NCBI GenBank assembly: GCA_902761905.1 | Contig: CACWMK010000029.1 | Coordinates: 1 to 36,154 of the forward strand | DNA from: an uncultured Prevotellaceae bacterium | GTDB lineage: Bacteria > Bacteroidota > Bacteroidia > Bacteroidales > Bacteroidaceae | Length of the DNA: 36,154 nucleotides | Direction of reading: 5' to 3' | Shown here: piece after piece, positions 34,045 to 36,154 of the stretch | Position numbering within the stretch: position 1 is the first letter of the stretch | Layout: every line of letters starts with the position of its first letter | Position numbers and translations under genes: made by a program | The notes under the pieces: generated by a model | Databases searched by the model: none | What the model was told of the DNA's origin: nothing | The model's input: the letters and a program-made list of their open reading frames with translations, nothing else

Positions 34045-35610
34045 TTAGTTAAGGGGAATTGAATAAAGGGCATGGTCGTTTTGCAGGTAGAACTTATTGC
34101 CAGCGATGCCTACCCTATTAACAGGAATGGTAAGCTTAAGTTCGGGCACACCTTGCAACGTTACTAGCCACACATTCTGCTGGCCACCAGCATAAGACGA
34201 GATACACATGCGATCGCCTACCATACATCTCGGCCAATAGAGCGATGATGCAGGGAAATGTTCTGTTGTTCTCAGCTCTTTATCTACCATAAGAATATTA
34301 CCCTTCTCTGTTATTACAGGGAAGTATATACCATCTGATGCGATTAGTTCAAACATTCCTTGATACTTGCAGTCTGTATATACAGGCTGGGTGATGATAC
34401 CACTAAGCTTTCCATATTTTTCTACCTGCCAAGGTGAGATGGTAACCACCGAATCGGAGAGTTCGCGCTTATACGCCAACGCATCGTCGAAGAGCATGAA
34501 CGCACCATCGGGCGTAAGCACAGCATCCTCTACCATATCTTTTTTCATACTCAGCATATTCATAAACCGGCAGGCACCTGAACGCTTGTCGAACGAAGCA
34601 ATAAACGGGCGTCCCATCTTTTTGCGGCGTACACCGTCTTGCATACCGAAACCAAGACTAAACATATAGAGCGTACTATCGTCGCAGACAATCTGCGAGA
34701 AAGCCGACGTCTTTGATGGAAGATCATAGCTCCAAACGGTATTCATCATACTGTCGAGACACACCACGTGCTGACGGTCGGCAAAATAATAGAGCGAGTC
34801 ATCGCAAAGCACATTAGAATGCAAGCGGTTGATGACATTTGGATCGATCACGCCAACCGGAAGGTATGAATAGCCCGAAAGCATAGCTCCAGCTACAGCT
34901 CCGCCAGCCATCACTAGCCCCTGCAGTAAAGCAGCCTTTACATCGGTTACGCCTGTCTTAGCTTCGTAGGTACTAACTTCACCCGTGCGGATGTTCAAAC
35001 GGTTCAGATTGTCGGCCACAATAAGCCAGTGCACAGAGTCTTCGCGTATCACATTGTTCCACCCCCAATTCTTGTCGTGGGGCATTTTGACAGTCCATAG
35101 CTGTTGGCCCGTTGTAAGTTCATAAGCACTCAATTTATTAGATCGAGGTCCTGAATAGCCTAACACCATATTGGTAGAATCGTCGTACTGCACAATATAG
35201 AATTTGGACTGCCAAGTCACATCGCCAGTATTAGGATCAAGCATACTAACCTTGTTGTTTTTGGCCGTAAGTATGCCTGCCTTAGTACAAACAGCGGTAG
35301 AATTGCTATAGTCAAATGGTTTTGTCCACAGCAACTTAGAGTCCTTCAGACTATAGGCGCCTATATCTCCTTTGAACTTTATCCATTTACCATCTTTGGT
35401 AAGATCACGGAATTCTAGCAGCATATAGTTCTGCGAGGGGGTGATAACTATGTTATCCAAACGACGTCCGAACGTCTGGCAATCGGCTTCTACTACAGTA
35501 CTATCCAGAGTGAGTCCAACAGGCACCTTGGTTACATTATCAGCCTTTGCGGGCATACCGGCAACTAATAACAGCATCGAGAACAAGTAGGTTCGCAATT
35601 CAATCTTCAT
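34045..35610 (-). CDS. Secreted PQQ-like beta-propeller protein
   Basis: 521 residues with a signal peptide (cleavage at PAKA-D, about residue 23). The body has PQQ/WD40-like blade motifs: GAYSLKDSKLLWTKPF, MLDPNTGDVTWQSKF, YELTTGQQLWTV and VVCLDSMMNTVWSYDLP. These suggest a propeller of six to eight blades in the periplasm, as in BamB-type scaffolds. An unusual Gly/Ala-rich hydrophobic segment (LVMAGGAVAGAMLSGYSYLP) interrupts the blades at about residues 232-251 and could touch a membrane. It heads a three-gene operon with DUF4153 and DKNYY membrane proteins, suggesting one envelope complex. Its function is not known. Confidence 0.82.
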   Translation of the reverse strand: MKIELRTYLFSMLLLVAGMPAKADNVTKVPVGLTLDSTVVEADCQTFGRRLDNIVITPSQNYMLLEFRDLTKDGKWIKFKGDIGAYSLKDSKLLWTKPFDYSNSTAVCTKAGILTAKNNKVSMLDPNTGDVTWQSKFYIVQYDDSTNMVLGYSGPRSNKLSAYELTTGQQLWTVKMPHDKNWGWNNVIREDSVHWLIVADNLNRLNIRTGEVSTYEAKTGVTDVKAALLQGLVMAGGAVAGAMLSGYSYLPVGVIDPNVINRLHSNVLCDDSLYYFADRQHVVCLDSMMNTVWSYDLPSKTSAFSQIVCDDSTLYMFSLGFGMQDGVRRKKMGRPFIASFDKRSGACRFMNMLSMKKDMVEDAVLTPDGAFMLFDDALAYKRELSDSVVTISPWQVEKYGKLSGIITQPVYTDCKYQGMFELIASDGIYFPVITEKGNILMVDKELRTTEHFPASSLYWPRCMVGDRMCISSYAGGQQNVWLVTLQGVPELKLTIPVNRVGIAGNKFYLQNDHALYSIPLN

Positions 35611-35645
35611 TTCCTAAGTAATAATTATCGTATAAAAATCGCCTG

Positions 35646-35677
35646 CAAAGGTACACACAATTCTTCATTCCGCCAAA
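35646..35677 (-). promoter_or_regulatory. Promoter cassette copy 7 (propeller-DUF4153-DKNYY operon)
   Basis: TTTG (35674-35677), a 20-bp spacer and TACCTTTG (35646-35653), 35 bp before the ATG. The outer part (CGCATAATTATTTGGCGGAA) equals copy 2. Confidence 0.9.
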
Positions 35678-35805
35678 TAATTATGCGAGAAAAATGAAAA
35701 TAATACTTGAAGAGATAATCCGAATGACTCAGAATGTACAACTATGCAATGCGTGGGAAAGTCCTTTTTTATCATCCCGCAAAAAAAATATTTTTGTCAA
35801 TCTAC

Positions 35806-35919
35806 CTACATAACTACATAAAATCTCCGAAAACGCCCGTATACTCTGGACTTTTTGCATTTTTCGAACTACATAATAACTACATAAAACTACATTCTAA
35901 CTACATATAAACTACATAA
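35806..35919 (+). repeat. CTACAT short repeats with helical spacing
   Basis: Seven CTACAT words on one strand start at 35806, 35814, 35869, 35880, 35890, 35901 and 35912. The last five are 11, 10, 11 and 11 bp apart, about one helical turn. Most read AACTACATAA. The surrounding 544 bases from 35611 to the window end carry no gene. Confidence 0.85.
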
Positions 35920-35930
35920 AAAGTGTCAGA

Positions 35931-36030
35931 TAACGTACTAGCAGAAACTAATCAAGCTACTTTGAAGCATTAGTATTAAAGGTAATTTTGAAATTCTCTA
36001 GAGAATTTTTAGCTAAGTAACGTACTAGCA
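35931..36030 (+). repeat. 13-bp direct repeat TAACGTACTAGCA
   Basis: Two exact copies at 35931-35943 and 36018-36030, 87 bp apart. Between them lie the candidate rightward promoter and the 18-bp palindrome. Confidence 0.85.
35961..36008 (+). promoter_or_regulatory. Possible rightward promoter with an 18-bp palindrome over its start
   Basis: TTTG (35961-35964) and TAATTTTG (35983-35990) are 18 bp apart, slightly short for the consensus. AAATTCTCTAGAGAATTT, a perfect palindrome, follows at 35991-36008, where transcription would begin. The first 11 bases of the palindrome recur at 36056-36066 (AAATTCTCTAG), like a second half-site. Any gene served would start beyond the window. Confidence 0.5.
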
Positions 36031-36093
36031 ATTACTATCTAGTAAGGAAAGCGATAAATTCTCTAGCCTGAATTATTCATAGCTCGTTTAATA

Positions 36094-36154
36094 TTCCCAC
36101 GTTGGGACTGAAATGTTCCCACACTGGGAACAAAATATTCCCTTCTTGGGAACA
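36094..36154. repeat. Three tandem dyads of the TTCCC-N5-GGGAA type at a 22-bp period
   Basis: TTCCCACGTTGGGAC (36094-36108), TTCCCACACTGGGAA (36116-36130) and TTCCCTTCTTGGGAA (36138-36152) are centred exactly 22 bp apart. The middle one extends to a perfect 8-bp-arm palindrome, TGTTCCCACACTGGGAACA. The third runs to the window edge, so more copies may follow. Confidence 0.85.

Noticed and set aside
34026-34073. N-terminal extension of the DUF4153 protein.
   Set aside because: It overlaps the stop region of the propeller gene; ATG 34025 gives a normal cytoplasmic start before the first helix.
35806-36154. A CRISPR array at the right end.
   Set aside because: Repeat units are 6-19 bp with spacers of 2-7 bp or none; there is no 25-40 bp repeat with unique spacers of similar length and no cas gene.

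Overview
The window looks like a chromosomal piece of a Bacteroidales bacterium, most likely Prevotella or a close relative. Three things point there. The first is SprA, the giant outer-membrane translocon of the type IX secretion system. The second is the Bacteroidota promoter architecture, a TTTG box about 20 bp from TAnnTTTG, seen upstream of most transcription units, with almost no Shine-Dalgarno sequences. The third is the set of Bacteroidota-type families: DUF4139 with a CarboxypepD_reg-like insert, a DUF4488-like protein, DKNYY repeats, DUF4153 and a serpin lipoprotein.

Positions 1-23000 are mostly conserved chromosome. The 3' end of nadB faces sprA across a bidirectional terminator. 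ruvA sits directly upstream of sprA. ddh and purN run the other way with a 4-bp overlap. Next comes a six-gene minus-strand operon, lplA-gcvT-gcvH-gcvPA-gcvPB-lpdA, read from one clear promoter at about 16033-16064. It encodes a complete glycine cleavage system plus a ligase that can put lipoate on GcvH. Two of its junctions carry a heptad repeat that contains both the stop and the start codons. Then follow a YqiA-like hydrolase fused to a degenerate 5'(3')-deoxyribonucleotidase-like module, a divergent aquaporin and FucP-type transporter pair, a membrane-anchored TPR/PP2C (SpoIIE/RsbU) phosphatase, a HAD hydrolase, and a transglutaminase-like protein paired with a Sel1-repeat protein.

Positions 22900-35700 are accessory in character. 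Nearly all genes lie on the minus strand and encode secreted, lipoprotein or membrane proteins of poorly known function: a Sel1 protein, serpin, DUF4139 protein, DUF4488-like protein, small lipoprotein, PQQ-like propeller, DUF4153 and DKNYY protein. The striking feature is a family of seven nearly identical promoter cassettes, about 45-50 bp each, one in front of almost every unit. The likeness extends well past the promoter boxes and includes an inverted repeat around the -33 box. Remnants of broken genes (RhuM, a possible HEPN partner of an MNT nucleotidyltransferase, and one unidentified fragment) lie beside the cassettes. Either the cassettes define a co-regulated envelope regulon, or they are mobile or recombinogenic promoter units, or both.

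Positions 35700-36154 hold no gene but are dense in signals: a CTACAT array spaced by about one helical turn, a 13-bp direct repeat, a possible rightward promoter with an 18-bp palindrome at its predicted start, and three dyads at an exact 22-bp period running into the window edge. This looks like the control region of a gene or element beyond the window. I see no rRNA, tRNA, CRISPR array or intact insertion sequence.
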